A DNA stretch of 64,000 nt, from NCBI GenBank assembly GCA_963825445.1, contig CAWGTM010000001.1:155524-219523 (forward strand), read 5' to 3'. Position numbers and translations under genes: made by a program. Positions 42,883 to 50,061 of the stretch are shown in pieces (positions within the stretch are counted from its first letter, which is position 1; every line of letters begins with the position of its first letter). The notes below the pieces were generated by a model that saw only the letters and a program-made list of their open reading frames with translations, did no database searches and was not told where the DNA came from. Source of the stretch: Actinophytocola sp963825445 (GTDB taxonomy: Bacteria; Actinomycetota; Actinomycetes; Mycobacteriales; Pseudonocardiaceae).

Positions 42883-43130
42883 ACTAGATCTTAATAAGCT
42901 GTCCGGAAATTTCGGGGCGCCTCATCGACGTGGACAACCACACCAACAACACACTCCTCCGCGAACTGCGCAGCCTGGGCGAACGCGGCTTCGCCGCCCT
43001 CACCGGCCGCTGACGCACCCTCCACCACACCACCGCCAGCCCCAGCAAGATCGGCGACATCATCAAAACAGCACTCCTGCCCACCCACTTCGAACACGGC
43101 CGACTCAACTGAAAGTCGGTGAGATCACCT

Positions 43131-43182
43131 CAGTGGCTCGCCGCACCCAAACACACCACACCCACGAACCGGCGAGACACTG
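43131..43182 (+). repeat. 52-bp dyad repeat, right copy flanking the IS5-like element
   Basis: Identical over 52 bases and in the same orientation as 39535-39586. It follows directly after the right terminal repeat of the IS5-like element. Outside it the sequence CCCCGATC follows, as it also does at the 38002 copy when read on the minus strand. Confidence 0.85.
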
Positions 43183-43194
43183 CCCCGATCTCCA

Positions 43195-43237
43195 CAACCC
43201 CATGCACAGTCACCGAAGCACGCGATCGTCCCAGCAA
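43195..43237 (+). repeat. 43-bp repeat, right copy bounding the mobile island
   Basis: Plus-strand partner of 36551-36593 (40/43 identical, inverted). It begins CAACCCCATGCACAGTCACC, 12 bases after the 52-bp repeat. Confidence 0.8.
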
Positions 43238-43736
43238 AACCACAGTCACCTAGTAACTGACAGCATCCACAGCCAGAACCGGATGCACGGCCCGAAGCAA
43301 GACCATCCATGCTGGCCCCAGCCTGTTGGCACCAGCGGGAAACACGAGCGGGGGTGGACACCTCATCCAATCAGGTCAAGCACAAGAAGGTTGGCATCCA
43401 ACTGGTCGAGACGACGATCAACGTGGAGCCCCCGGCCGATGATGCACCCACGACAACGCGACGGAGGCGACAGGGACCCCGATCCGGAGGCCACCGAGTT
43501 CACCACATCGATCACCCGGTAGTCGCCATCGCTCGGCGCGCCGATGCCGGCACCACGGGATCCGTCGCAGGGAACGGGGCGATCGCTCCCGTGCCTGCCG
43601 GACAGGAAACCGTTACGTAGTGGCTCCACGGCAGTAAGCCGATTCACTCTCGGAAGCCCGCTCCAGCAACGCGGTCATCGGGACCCAGTCACGGAACGCC
43701 GACACGGTGGCGGCCTCCGCGACCTGGGCGCGGATC
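43238..43736. other. Gene-free stretch right of the mobile island
   Basis: About 500 bases. Open frames exist (for example 43309-43620 +, 43363-43647 -), but none has a ribosome site, codon bias or recognisable motif. GC content is lower than in the flanks, which suggests remnant mobile DNA. Confidence 0.5.
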
Positions 43737-45074
43737 TCAGTCGCTGAGCTGGCGAGGGCGGGGCACGTCCGCGGGGGGTGGGGCCATGCCGGGAGCCGAC
43801 ACCACCCGGTTGCGGCCCAGTTCCTTCGCGCGCAGCAGAGCGTCGTCGGTGGCCAGTAGCAGGGGGCTCAGCTCGTAGGCCGTGTCCGGGTAGACGCCCG
43901 CGCCGATGGAGACGGTCAGCCCGTCGATCTGGACCTCGGTGTTCGTGCGGTCCAGTGTGGTGACCTCGAGCGACGCGACCGCCGTGCGGATGCGTTCGGC
44001 CGCCGCGTGCACGTCCTCCACCGCCAAGCCTGGCATGAGGACGGCGAACTCCTCACCACCCCACCGGCCGACCAGGTCGTAGCTGCGCACCGCGTGCCGG
44101 ATGGCCGTGGACACCTCGCACAGCACCCGGTCGCCCGCCAGGTGCCCGTACCGGTCGTTCACCTGCTTGAAGTGGTCGAGGTCGAGCATGAGGACGGCGA
44201 CCGTGCTGCGCAGCCGGCGTGCCCGTTCCATCTCACGGTCGGCCATCGACTGCCACCACACCGGGTCGACCAGGCCGGTTTTGCTGTCTGTTTGGGACGC
44301 CGACCGTAGCTGCGGGATCAGCAGGCCCAGGTGTACGGCCAGCACCGTGAACAGCAGGCCCGGTGTCCACCACGGCACGTACACGACCACCACGGCGATA
44401 CCGCTGCCCAGCCCGATGCTGCCGGCGATGATCAGCTGGTCGGACGGGTGACCCAGCGCCGTGCGGGCCGGCTTGTCCGGGTTGCTGGCCACGATGGCGC
44501 CGACCACCAGCGCGTAGTTCACCAGCCAGTAGAGAAGCCCGGCGCCGATCAGTGCCACCAGGCCCAGCGGGCCGTTCACCATCGACGTGTACAGCGGCTC
44601 GTTCGGCACGAACGCCGTGAACACGAGGCTCGCGGCCGCGGCGCCGAGGATGACCGTACTGGCGGAGAACACCTTGCGGTGGGCGAGCGCTCGGCCGCGG
44701 AACACCACGTGCCACTCGTGCAGGAAGCTGATCACGATGAGGCCCACGAGCAGGGGCGGCGGCAGCAGCATCAGCCCGGCGAAGAACCAGGTGGACTGCA
44801 TGTGGACGTACGGACTGCCCTCCGACGCGACCTCGCGCACACGTTCGATTCCGCGCGCGGCTTCGAGGTGCACGATGCTCCCGACCACCAGGATTCCGAA
44901 CCAGAGCCAGGACTGAGAAGTAACAGGTAACAGCCGGACTGACAGAACTGTTACCAAAACGGCAGCTAGTTCCACCGACAGTACGTAGGCAATTACGGGG
45001 CGTGCAAGGGACCATAGACGCCAGCAGCGTGGGTCGAACCGTCTGCGGGGTCGCCCGGGGTTCGGACGAGTCAC
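43737..45074 (-). CDS. Membrane diguanylate cyclase (GGDEF)
   Basis: 445 residues. Six to eight membrane segments (30-260) resemble the MASE-like sensors of actinomycetes. The GGDEF domain (275-425) has LMLDLDHFKQVNDRYGHLAGD and the active-site motif GRWGGEEFAVL, so it should make cyclic di-GMP. No EAL domain is present and no RxxD inhibitory site is obvious. GTG 45074 has GGGGGT 5 bases upstream. It is divergent from the small gene at 45189. Confidence 0.9.
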   Translation of the reverse strand: MTRPNPGRPRRRFDPRCWRLWSLARPVIAYVLSVELAAVLVTVLSVRLLPVTSQSWLWFGILVVGSIVHLEAARGIERVREVASEGSPYVHMQSTWFFAGLMLLPPPLLVGLIVISFLHEWHVVFRGRALAHRKVFSASTVILGAAAASLVFTAFVPNEPLYTSMVNGPLGLVALIGAGLLYWLVNYALVVGAIVASNPDKPARTALGHPSDQLIIAGSIGLGSGIAVVVVYVPWWTPGLLFTVLAVHLGLLIPQLRSASQTDSKTGLVDPVWWQSMADREMERARRLRSTVAVLMLDLDHFKQVNDRYGHLAGDRVLCEVSTAIRHAVRSYDLVGRWGGEEFAVLMPGLAVEDVHAAAERIRTAVASLEVTTLDRTNTEVQIDGLTVSIGAGVYPDTAYELSPLLLATDDALLRAKELGRNRVVSAPGMAPPPADVPRPRQLSD

Positions 45075-45188
45075 CTGTCACCCCCATGTCCACCGCATGA
45101 AGGTTCTTGACAGTAATCTGCCGCTCGCTCCCTGTCATGACTCCATGCGGGGGATTGTCTCGATCACTTTCCGTTCCAGGAGGTCACG

Positions 45189-45281
45189 ATGATCAACCGT
45201 ACCCAGACCAAGACGACCAGCCGCCCCAACGAGTGGCGCTCGGCCACTGGACGCCCCAACGAGTGGCGGGCAGGCCGTTGA
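45189..45281 (+). CDS. 30-residue peptide with duplicated RPNEWR motif
   Basis: A short frame with an excellent ribosome site (AGGAGGT at 45178-45184, 5 bases before ATG). The peptide starts MINRTQTKTTS and contains RPNEWR twice, ten residues apart. The DNA behind it is a 17-bp exact direct repeat (45222-45238 and 45252-45268). It is basic, hydrophilic, and has no signal peptide. A strong terminator follows 26 bases after the stop, so it looks like a self-contained gene. Function unknown: a regulatory leader, a small protein, or a precursor peptide are all possible; no modifying enzyme is adjacent. Confidence 0.65.
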   Translation: MINRTQTKTTSRPNEWRSATGRPNEWRAGR

Positions 45282-45307
45282 ACACGGATTCAACTCGTTC
45301 GTGGGCC

Positions 45308-45337
45308 GAGCCGCCGGCCCCTTGGCGCCGGCGGCTC
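45308..45337 (+). terminator. Strong hairpin after the 30-residue peptide gene
   Basis: GAGCCGCCGGC (45308-45318) pairs perfectly with GCCGGCGGCTC (45327-45337) around an 8-base loop, followed by GTTCC. It separates the small gene from marR. Confidence 0.75.
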
Positions 45338-45357
45338 GTTCCACTCGTCAGATATCG

Positions 45358-45382
45358 TGACGGTCACCAAAACTGACCGTCA
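45358..45382. promoter_or_regulatory. MarR operator upstream of marR
   Basis: TGACGGTCA-n7-TGACCGTCA, a perfect 9-7-9 inverted repeat ending 10 bases before the chosen GTG start. A second site of the same geometry lies at 45828-45852, and both share GTCACCAA-nnn-TGAC. Confidence 0.75.
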
Positions 45383-45392
45383 GGGGTGCTTG

Positions 45393-45833
45393 GTGACCGA
45401 GCGCGACGCGGATCTCGGTGTGCTCGCCGCACGGTTGTCGTTCGCCGTCCAGCGGGAGTTGTTCGCGACGCTGGCCGCCGAGGGTTTCGGCGATCTGCGG
45501 TACCGGCACGGCGCCGTGCTCGCCTACCTCGACGTCGACGGGGTGCGCGCCACCGGGCTGTCCCGGCGCTCCGGCCAACACAAGCAGGTGGTCGGCACCA
45601 TGGTCGACGAGTTGACCGCCCTCGGTTACGTGGAGCGGCGACCCGATCCGGCCGACCGGCGCGCCAAGCTCGTGTGTCCGACCGCGCGCGGCCTCGCCCA
45701 GATGGCGGCCGCGCGCCGGATCATGGCGGCCATCGAGACCCGTCACGCCCGGCGCCTCGGCCGCGAGGCGTACGGCCAGTTCAAGGCCGCCTTCGTCGAC
45801 CTGACCGACCATCAGCGCTATCTTGAAAAGTAG
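45393..45833 (+). CDS. MarR-family transcriptional regulator
   Basis: 146 residues. The winged helix includes GVRATGLSRRSGQHKQVVGTMVDELTALGYVERRPDPADRRAKLV, with the Asp-Arg-Arg wing typical of MarR. GTG 45393 is chosen because AGGGG precedes it; an in-frame GTG at 45357 would put the operator inside the gene. It probably represses itself and the monooxygenase-like gene that follows, through the paired dyads. Confidence 0.88.
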   Translation: MTERDADLGVLAARLSFAVQRELFATLAAEGFGDLRYRHGAVLAYLDVDGVRATGLSRRSGQHKQVVGTMVDELTALGYVERRPDPADRRAKLVCPTARGLAQMAAARRIMAAIETRHARRLGREAYGQFKAAFVDLTDHQRYLEK

Positions 45834-45852
45834 TCACCAATGATGACTACTT
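45828..45852. promoter_or_regulatory. Second MarR operator, upstream of the ABM-domain gene
   Basis: AAGTAGTCA-n7-TGACTACTT, a perfect 9-7-9 inverted repeat overlapping the marR stop. Its inner half-sites match those of the 45358 operator, supporting control by the same protein. Confidence 0.75.
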
Positions 45853-45864
45853 GAGGTGGGGCCG

Positions 45865-46170
45865 ATGTCGGTCATCGAACTGACCACGTTCACCGTGCGA
45901 CCGGAGCGCACGGACGCCATGCTGGCCGCCCGGCCGGGCATGGTGGCGGCGTTCCGGAGCGACCGGCGCGGGTTCGTCTCCGCGCGACTGGTCCGAGTGG
46001 GTGACGACACCTGGCTCGATCTTGTCGAGTGGGTCGACGACGCGTCGTGGGACGAGTCGAAGGAGAAGGGCGCCAACCAACCGGGGATCGCGGCGTTCTT
46101 CGGTGAGATCGACCGGCTGGTCAGCTCGGAGCGTGGGGTGCCGGTGGAGGGGCCGGCAGGAACCGCGTGA
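45865..46170 (+). CDS. Antibiotic-biosynthesis-monooxygenase (ABM)-like small protein
   Basis: 101 residues of the dimeric alpha/beta-barrel type: IELTTFTVRPERTDAMLAARPGM, FVSARLVRVGDDTWLDLVEW. Such proteins are cofactor-free oxygenases or degradation enzymes; this one's substrate is unknown. GAGGTGGGG precedes ATG 45865. It overlaps the convergent sigma-factor gene by 50 bases and is probably controlled by MarR. Confidence 0.72.
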   Translation: MSVIELTTFTVRPERTDAMLAARPGMVAAFRSDRRGFVSARLVRVGDDTWLDLVEWVDDASWDESKEKGANQPGIAAFFGEIDRLVSSERGVPVEGPAGTA

Positions 46171-47059
46171 TGCCCCGGATCCGGTCGCCGCGCAGGGTGA
46201 GCACCATCAGGCCGGCCGGCTCGTCCGGTTCCGTGAGGTAGCACGCGAACGCGGGCTGGGTGTTGGCGCGCGTGGGCTCCATCCGGAAGCCGCGCTCGAT
46301 ACCGAAGGTCACGGTGAAGAACGCCCGGATGGCCGCGATGCCGTGGTACTCGTGCGGGGCGGGCGGCATGGCCAGCCACGCGTCGTCGGTCAGCAGCGCG
46401 ATCACACCCTCGAGGTCGCCGGCCGTGAACGCGTCGGCGAACCGCCTGGTCAGCGCGCTCGACCCGGGAGCCTCGGAGGGCTCCACCCCCGCCAACGCCG
46501 AACGGGCCCGCTGCAGCGCGCCCTTCACGGCGGTCGCCGTGGTGTCCATCAGGTCGGCCACCTCGGCCGTCGAGTAGCCGAGCACGTCACGGAGCACGAG
46601 AACGGCCGCCTGGCGCGGCGGCAGGTGCTGCAGTCCCGCGATGAACGCCAGCTCAACGGCCTCCCGCATCCGGTAGCGCGACTCGGGCCCGGGCGCGTTG
46701 TCGGGTACCTGTGCCAGCACGGCGTCCGGGTAGGGCTCCAGCCAGGTCGACTCGCTCCGGCGCGTCGGCTCGGGCGGGGTGAACGGAGGCACGGGCTCGG
46801 GCCGCCGGCGGGCGTCGCGCCGCGCGTTGAGGCACCGGTTGGTGGCGATGCGGTAGAGCCAGGTCCGCAGCGAGGACCGGCCGGCGAACCCGTCGAGCCC
46901 CCGCCACGCGGCCACGAGGGTCTCCTGGACCACGTCCTCGGCGTCGGTGAACGAGCCGAGGAGCCGGTAACAGTGCAGGTGCAACTCCCGCCGATAGGGC
47001 TCGATGAGGTCGGCGAACGCGGGGGACCGTTCCGTTTCGGCGGTCGGTGGTGTCTGCAC
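46121..47059 (-). CDS. ECF sigma factor with C-terminal SnoaL-like domain (TIGR02960/SigJ-like type)
   Basis: 312 residues. Region 2 (LIEPYRRELHLHCYRLLGSFTDAEDVVQETLVAAWRGL) and region 4 (LQHLPPRQAAVLVLRDVLGYSTAEVADLMDTTATAVKGALQRAR) are complete. From about 200 a SnoaL/NTF2-like domain follows (FADAFTAGDLEGVIALLTDDAW), which in related ECF factors modulates activity in place of an anti-sigma. GTG 47059 has GGAGGG 7 bases upstream. It is divergent from a separate SnoaL-fold gene. Confidence 0.87.
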   Translation of the reverse strand: MQTPPTAETERSPAFADLIEPYRRELHLHCYRLLGSFTDAEDVVQETLVAAWRGLDGFAGRSSLRTWLYRIATNRCLNARRDARRRPEPVPPFTPPEPTRRSESTWLEPYPDAVLAQVPDNAPGPESRYRMREAVELAFIAGLQHLPPRQAAVLVLRDVLGYSTAEVADLMDTTATAVKGALQRARSALAGVEPSEAPGSSALTRRFADAFTAGDLEGVIALLTDDAWLAMPPAPHEYHGIAAIRAFFTVTFGIERGFRMEPTRANTQPAFACYLTEPDEPAGLMVLTLRGDRIRGITRFLPAPPPAPHAPS

Positions 47060-47090
47060 AGATGTCCCTCCCCAATAACTAGGAGACATC

Positions 47091-47462
47091 ATGACGGACG
47101 CTCTGGACACCGCGCTGGCCTATCACCGGGCCTGGACCGGCCACGACTTCGACAAGGCCATGACCTACGTCGCCGACGACATCGTCCTCGACGCCCCCTC
47201 CGGGCGCATCGAGGGGGCGGCCGCGTTCCGTGCGTTCATGGAGCCGTTCTCGCAGATCGCGAAGGTGGTGGAGCTGATGGCCTCCTTCGGTGACGACCGG
47301 AAGGCGGTGCTCATGTACGACACGGAGACCATCCCCGTGCCGGACGCGCCCGGCGCCGAGTGCCTGACCGTCGAGAACGGCACCATCACCCACCTGCGGA
47401 TCATCTTCGACCGCACGCCGTTCACCGCCGCTCGCGCCAGAACTCCGCAAGCTCCCGCGTGA
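47091..47462 (+). CDS. SnoaL/NTF2-fold protein
   Basis: 123 residues. YHRAWTGHDFDKAMTYVADDIVLDAP and AFRAFMEPF are typical of the SnoaL-like polyketide-cyclase/NTF2 superfamily; activity unknown. TAGGAGA lies 4 bases before the ATG. Being divergent from an ECF sigma that carries the same fold suggests a shared signal or ligand. The end overlaps the convergent PEP-mutase-type gene by 41 bases. Confidence 0.8.
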   Translation: MTDALDTALAYHRAWTGHDFDKAMTYVADDIVLDAPSGRIEGAAAFRAFMEPFSQIAKVVELMASFGDDRKAVLMYDTETIPVPDAPGAECLTVENGTITHLRIIFDRTPFTAARARTPQAPA

Positions 47463-48159
47463 TGGCCGCGCGGGCCGTGGCCCACAGGCCGCCGCCCGCC
47501 GAGATCCGCGCGATGCCCAGCTCGGCGAGTGTCGCGAGCGACGGGCCGTCCGGCAGGCGGGTGGCGTTCACCGCGGCCGGGGCGACCGCCTCGGTGAACG
47601 CCGCCAGCACGGCCGGGTCGCGGACCAGGATCGGGTAGACGCAGTCGGCGCCGGCCGCCAGGTAGGCCCGCGCTCGCTCGACGGCGTCGGGCAGCGCGGC
47701 CTCCTGGCCTTCGGCCCGCAGGAACGAGTCCACGCGGGCGTTGATCACCAGGCCGTCGCCGGCGGCTTCGCGCAGGTCGGCGAGCCGGGCGGCCTGGGCA
47801 TCGAGGGCGACCAGGCCGCCCGCCCGGTGGTCGGTGTCCTCCAGGTTGGCGCCCACCGCCCCCGACTCCAGGAGCCGTTCGGCCAGTTCGTCCGCGTCCA
47901 GGCCGTAGCCGCCCTCCACGTCGACCGTGACCGGCACCGACACCACGCGGGTGATCCGGGCGACGGCCGCGAACACCTCGTCGGGCGGGGTCACGTTGCC
48001 GTCCGGGTAGCCGAGCACGTCGGCCACGGCCGACGAACTGGTGGCGACCACCGGGAAGCCGGCGTCGGAGACCAGCCGCGCCGACGCCGCGTCCCACGCG
48101 TTCGGCAGGAGCAGCGGCCGCCCCGGCACGTGGAGCGACCGCAGCAGCGCGGCCGTCAT
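47422..48159 (-). CDS. Isocitrate lyase / phosphoenolpyruvate mutase family protein
   Basis: 245 residues of the ICL/PEPM barrel: LLLPNAWDAASARLVSDAGFPVVATSSSAVADVLGYPD, TVDVEGGYG and GANLEDTDHR carry the Mg-binding Asp/Glu residues. GLVINARVDSFL is also conserved. The KKCGH catalytic loop of isocitrate lyase is absent, so a carboxyphosphoenolpyruvate-mutase or oxaloacetase-like role is more likely. ATG 48159 overlaps the stop of the upstream decarboxylase-like gene. Confidence 0.82.
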   Translation of the reverse strand: MTAALLRSLHVPGRPLLLPNAWDAASARLVSDAGFPVVATSSSAVADVLGYPDGNVTPPDEVFAAVARITRVVSVPVTVDVEGGYGLDADELAERLLESGAVGANLEDTDHRAGGLVALDAQAARLADLREAAGDGLVINARVDSFLRAEGQEAALPDAVERARAYLAAGADCVYPILVRDPAVLAAFTEAVAPAAVNATRLPDGPSLATLAELGIARISAGGGLWATARAAITRELAEFWRERR

Positions 48160-48608
48160 GGGAGCGGCATCCGGCTGGTCACGCTCACCCGGTTGAGCCC
48201 GTTGATCACGATGACCAGCCACGCCACCGCCTTGTACTGCTCCTCCGTGAACACCGCCAGCGCCCGGTCGTACACGTCGTCCGGCACGTCCTTCGTCTGC
48301 GCGAGCAGCGTCATCGACTCGGTGAGCGCCAGTGCCGCCCGCTCCTGTTCGCTGTACAGGTCGGTCTCGCGCCAGGCGTCGAGCACGAAGAGCCGCCGGG
48401 GGTTCTCGCCCTTCTCCAGGGCCTCGGCCGAATGCATGTCCAGGCAGAACGCGCAGCCGTTGAGCTGCGACGCGCGGATCTTCACCAGCTCGACCAGCAG
48501 CGGGGGGATCCCCGCGGCGCTGGCCGCCGTGGACGCCGCCCTGGACATGGCGATCAGCGCCTCGTACGGCTTCTGCACGCCGTCGGACAGTTGGACTCTC
48601 TTCGTCAT
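48156..48608 (-). CDS. Carboxymuconolactone decarboxylase / AhpD-like protein
   Basis: 150 residues. LVKIRASQLNGCAFCLDMHSAEAL has the CxxC-x3-H motif of AhpD-type peroxidase-linked reductases. The rest (ALTESMTLLAQTKDVPDDVYDRAL, EEQYKAVAWLVIVINGLNRVS) follows the CMD domain. It probably handles peroxides or acts as a disulfide reductase. It is translationally coupled to the PEP-mutase-type gene. Confidence 0.87.
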   Translation of the reverse strand: MTKRVQLSDGVQKPYEALIAMSRAASTAASAAGIPPLLVELVKIRASQLNGCAFCLDMHSAEALEKGENPRRLFVLDAWRETDLYSEQERAALALTESMTLLAQTKDVPDDVYDRALAVFTEEQYKAVAWLVIVINGLNRVSVTSRMPLP

Positions 48609-48675
48609 GCCCTCGACGCTAGCTCGAACCTGTCCACACTCGAGGTCCAGTTCCGACCCAGAAACGTGGTCCAGT

Positions 48676-49467
48676 TCAACGACGGCGCTTCAGCGTGCGG
48701 TCGTAGTCCTGGAAGCGGGCCTTCGCGATGACCGACCGGTCGGCCGACCGCAGCACGATGCCCTCCGCCTGGCCGCCACCCGCCTCGTCGAGCGCGCTGA
48801 GCGTGCGCGGCAACCGCTCGCCCAGGAACTCGCGGGTCTTGTCGATCTCCGCGGGCAGTTCGGCCGCGTCCAGCTCGAACAGCCGGGGCGTCAGCTCGAG
48901 GGAGTCGCGGCGGGACACCGCCACGAGGTCGGCCTCCGCCAGGTACGGCTGACCACCCGAGTCGCGCCACGTCGACAACTGCTGCGGCGCCATGGCCAGC
49001 AGCTTCCGGTAGTCGGGGATGACCGCCACGTCGAACAGACGGGCGCCGACCGCCTGTGCGCCCGTGTACTGCTTGCTGGCCGCCGTGACCTTGCCGCCGT
49101 ACACCTCGAGGAAGTGGACGCGGACCACGTCGCCGTCGGCCGGCGCCAGTCCCTCGGCCACCGGCCGCAGCGCGGCCACGATGCCCTGCGCGGGGTTGCC
49201 GATCAGGTCGCCCTCGGCGTACAGCAGTTCCTCGCGGCTGCCGAGCAGGAAGCTCCCGTCGGGCAACGAGATGATGCGGGCGTTCGTGCCGTCGACCTTT
49301 TCCGTGCCGAACACGGTGCCCCGGAACTCCCCGGTGAAATCTACAGTGGACTCGAGAAGGCCACCGTTCTTCGGGTCCAGCGTGTGGAAGGTCGGGATCG
49401 ACGGGTACTTGGTCATCGAGTTGAGCGCGGCCAGGTCGGTCGCGCGAACGTCGAAAGGTGTCGACAT
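48676..49467 (-). CDS. RNA ligase family protein (nucleotidyltransferase fold)
   Basis: 263 residues. GTEKVDGTNARI near 57 is motif I with the Lys that takes AMP; GSREELLYAEG, VRVHFLEVYGGK (motif III region), AEGIVLRSADR (motif IV) and VIAKARF (motif V) follow in order, as in the Pfam RNA_ligase (Rnl2/DRB0094-type) family. It may seal RNA or nicked RNA:DNA ends. No RtcA/RtcB, kinase-phosphatase or toxin gene is next to it, so its context is not informative. ATG 49467. Confidence 0.82.
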   Translation of the reverse strand: MSTPFDVRATDLAALNSMTKYPSIPTFHTLDPKNGGLLESTVDFTGEFRGTVFGTEKVDGTNARIISLPDGSFLLGSREELLYAEGDLIGNPAQGIVAALRPVAEGLAPADGDVVRVHFLEVYGGKVTAASKQYTGAQAVGARLFDVAVIPDYRKLLAMAPQQLSTWRDSGGQPYLAEADLVAVSRRDSLELTPRLFELDAAELPAEIDKTREFLGERLPRTLSALDEAGGGQAEGIVLRSADRSVIAKARFQDYDRTLKRRR

Positions 49468-49530
49468 GGCGACGATGTTGCCAGTTGCCCGTTGTACGCG
49501 CGCACGGTATTTCGCCGGTAGGTTCGCCGC

Positions 49531-49956
49531 ATGGGTGAGGAAACACTGAGGTCGGTCCGGCTGGACCGGCTCGCGGTCGGCAGGTACGAGATCACCAACC
49601 GCCGCGGCGGCACGATCAGGATCGGCGACGGCTCGGACGACGACTTCAGCCCGGTCGAGCTGCTGCTCGCGGCCATCGGCGGCTGCACGGCCGTCGACGC
49701 GGACACGGCCACCAGCCGCAAGGCCGAGCCGACGGAGTTCACGGTCACCGTGCGCGGCGACAAGCTCTCCGACAGCGAGAACGGCAGCCGGATGGAGAAC
49801 CTGGCGGTGACGTTCTCCGTGACGTTCCCGGAGGGCGAGAAGGGCGACGACGCGCGGAAGGTACTGCCCCGCGCGGTGAAGCTGTCGCACGACAAGTTGT
49901 GCACGGTAAGCCGTACGGTCGAACGCGGTACTCCGGTGGCAATCACGATCGAGTAG
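49531..49956 (+). CDS. OsmC/Ohr family protein
   Basis: 141 residues. DDFSPVELLLAAIGGCTAVDADTATSR holds the first conserved Cys, and LSHDKLCTVSRTVERGTPV the second. This pair reduces organic hydroperoxides in OsmC/Ohr proteins. It stands alone between the RNA ligase (divergent) and the phosphatase module. Confidence 0.88.
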   Translation: MGEETLRSVRLDRLAVGRYEITNRRGGTIRIGDGSDDDFSPVELLLAAIGGCTAVDADTATSRKAEPTEFTVTVRGDKLSDSENGSRMENLAVTFSVTFPEGEKGDDARKVLPRAVKLSHDKLCTVSRTVERGTPVAITIE

Positions 49957-50061
49957 CCCGGCCGGTCGTTCGTCGGATCCCCCATGTCCTGCTATTAGGA
50001 TGACCGGACCGTATCGACCGTTGGAGGTTGGCACACCGGGAAAGCGAGGACACAGGCGCGC

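Larger units (their letters stand above)
41649..42924 (+). mobile_element. IS3-family insertion sequence B, 1276 bp
   Basis: Imperfect 26-bp terminal inverted repeats start TGGCGCGCC (left) and TGAGGCGCC (right, read inward) and share TTTCCGGACAG. The target duplication is TCG (41646-41648 and 42925-42927). Excising it rejoins the host transposase in frame, which fixes the ends. It carries intact OrfA and OrfB. Confidence 0.88.
41022..43112 (+). pseudogene. IS5-like transposase, split by IS element B and otherwise damaged
   Basis: Residues 1-150 (MLDVSRELAQYLSRLLG, HTVSRATGYRYLDEVIDVL, YVILDGKIFSADR) contain the HTH_Tnp_4 and the start of the DDE_Tnp_4 domains. One base is missing near 41475 (PLWVADAEPG is expected). 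The gene is cut at 41648 by IS element B and resumes at 42925; joining the flanks at the TCG duplication restores an in-frame DQVLDVDNH. The tail (ELRSLGERGFAALTGR-stop-RTLHHTTASPSKIGD) has a nonsense TGA at 43011 where the family has Trp. Confidence 0.85.
39587..43130 (+). mobile_element. IS5-like element interrupted by two IS3 elements
   Basis: The ends are inverted: AGGTGATC-TCA (39587-39594 joined to 40859-40861 once the first IS3 is removed) and TGAGATCACCT at 43120-43130. The match extends outward into the 52-bp repeats, giving 22 of 23 bases. Removing both IS3 elements leaves about 1.0 kb with one transposase gene. The interruption of its left end and of its transposase makes it inactive. 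Confidence 0.7.

Noticed and set aside
43309..43620. 103-codon + frame (and 95-codon minus frame) right of the island
   Set aside because: No ribosome site, no motif and uneven codon use; treated as non-coding remnant DNA.
45135..45344. Minus-strand frame over the 30-residue peptide gene
   Set aside because: Antisense shadow without a ribosome site; the + strand frame has a clear start signal and terminator.
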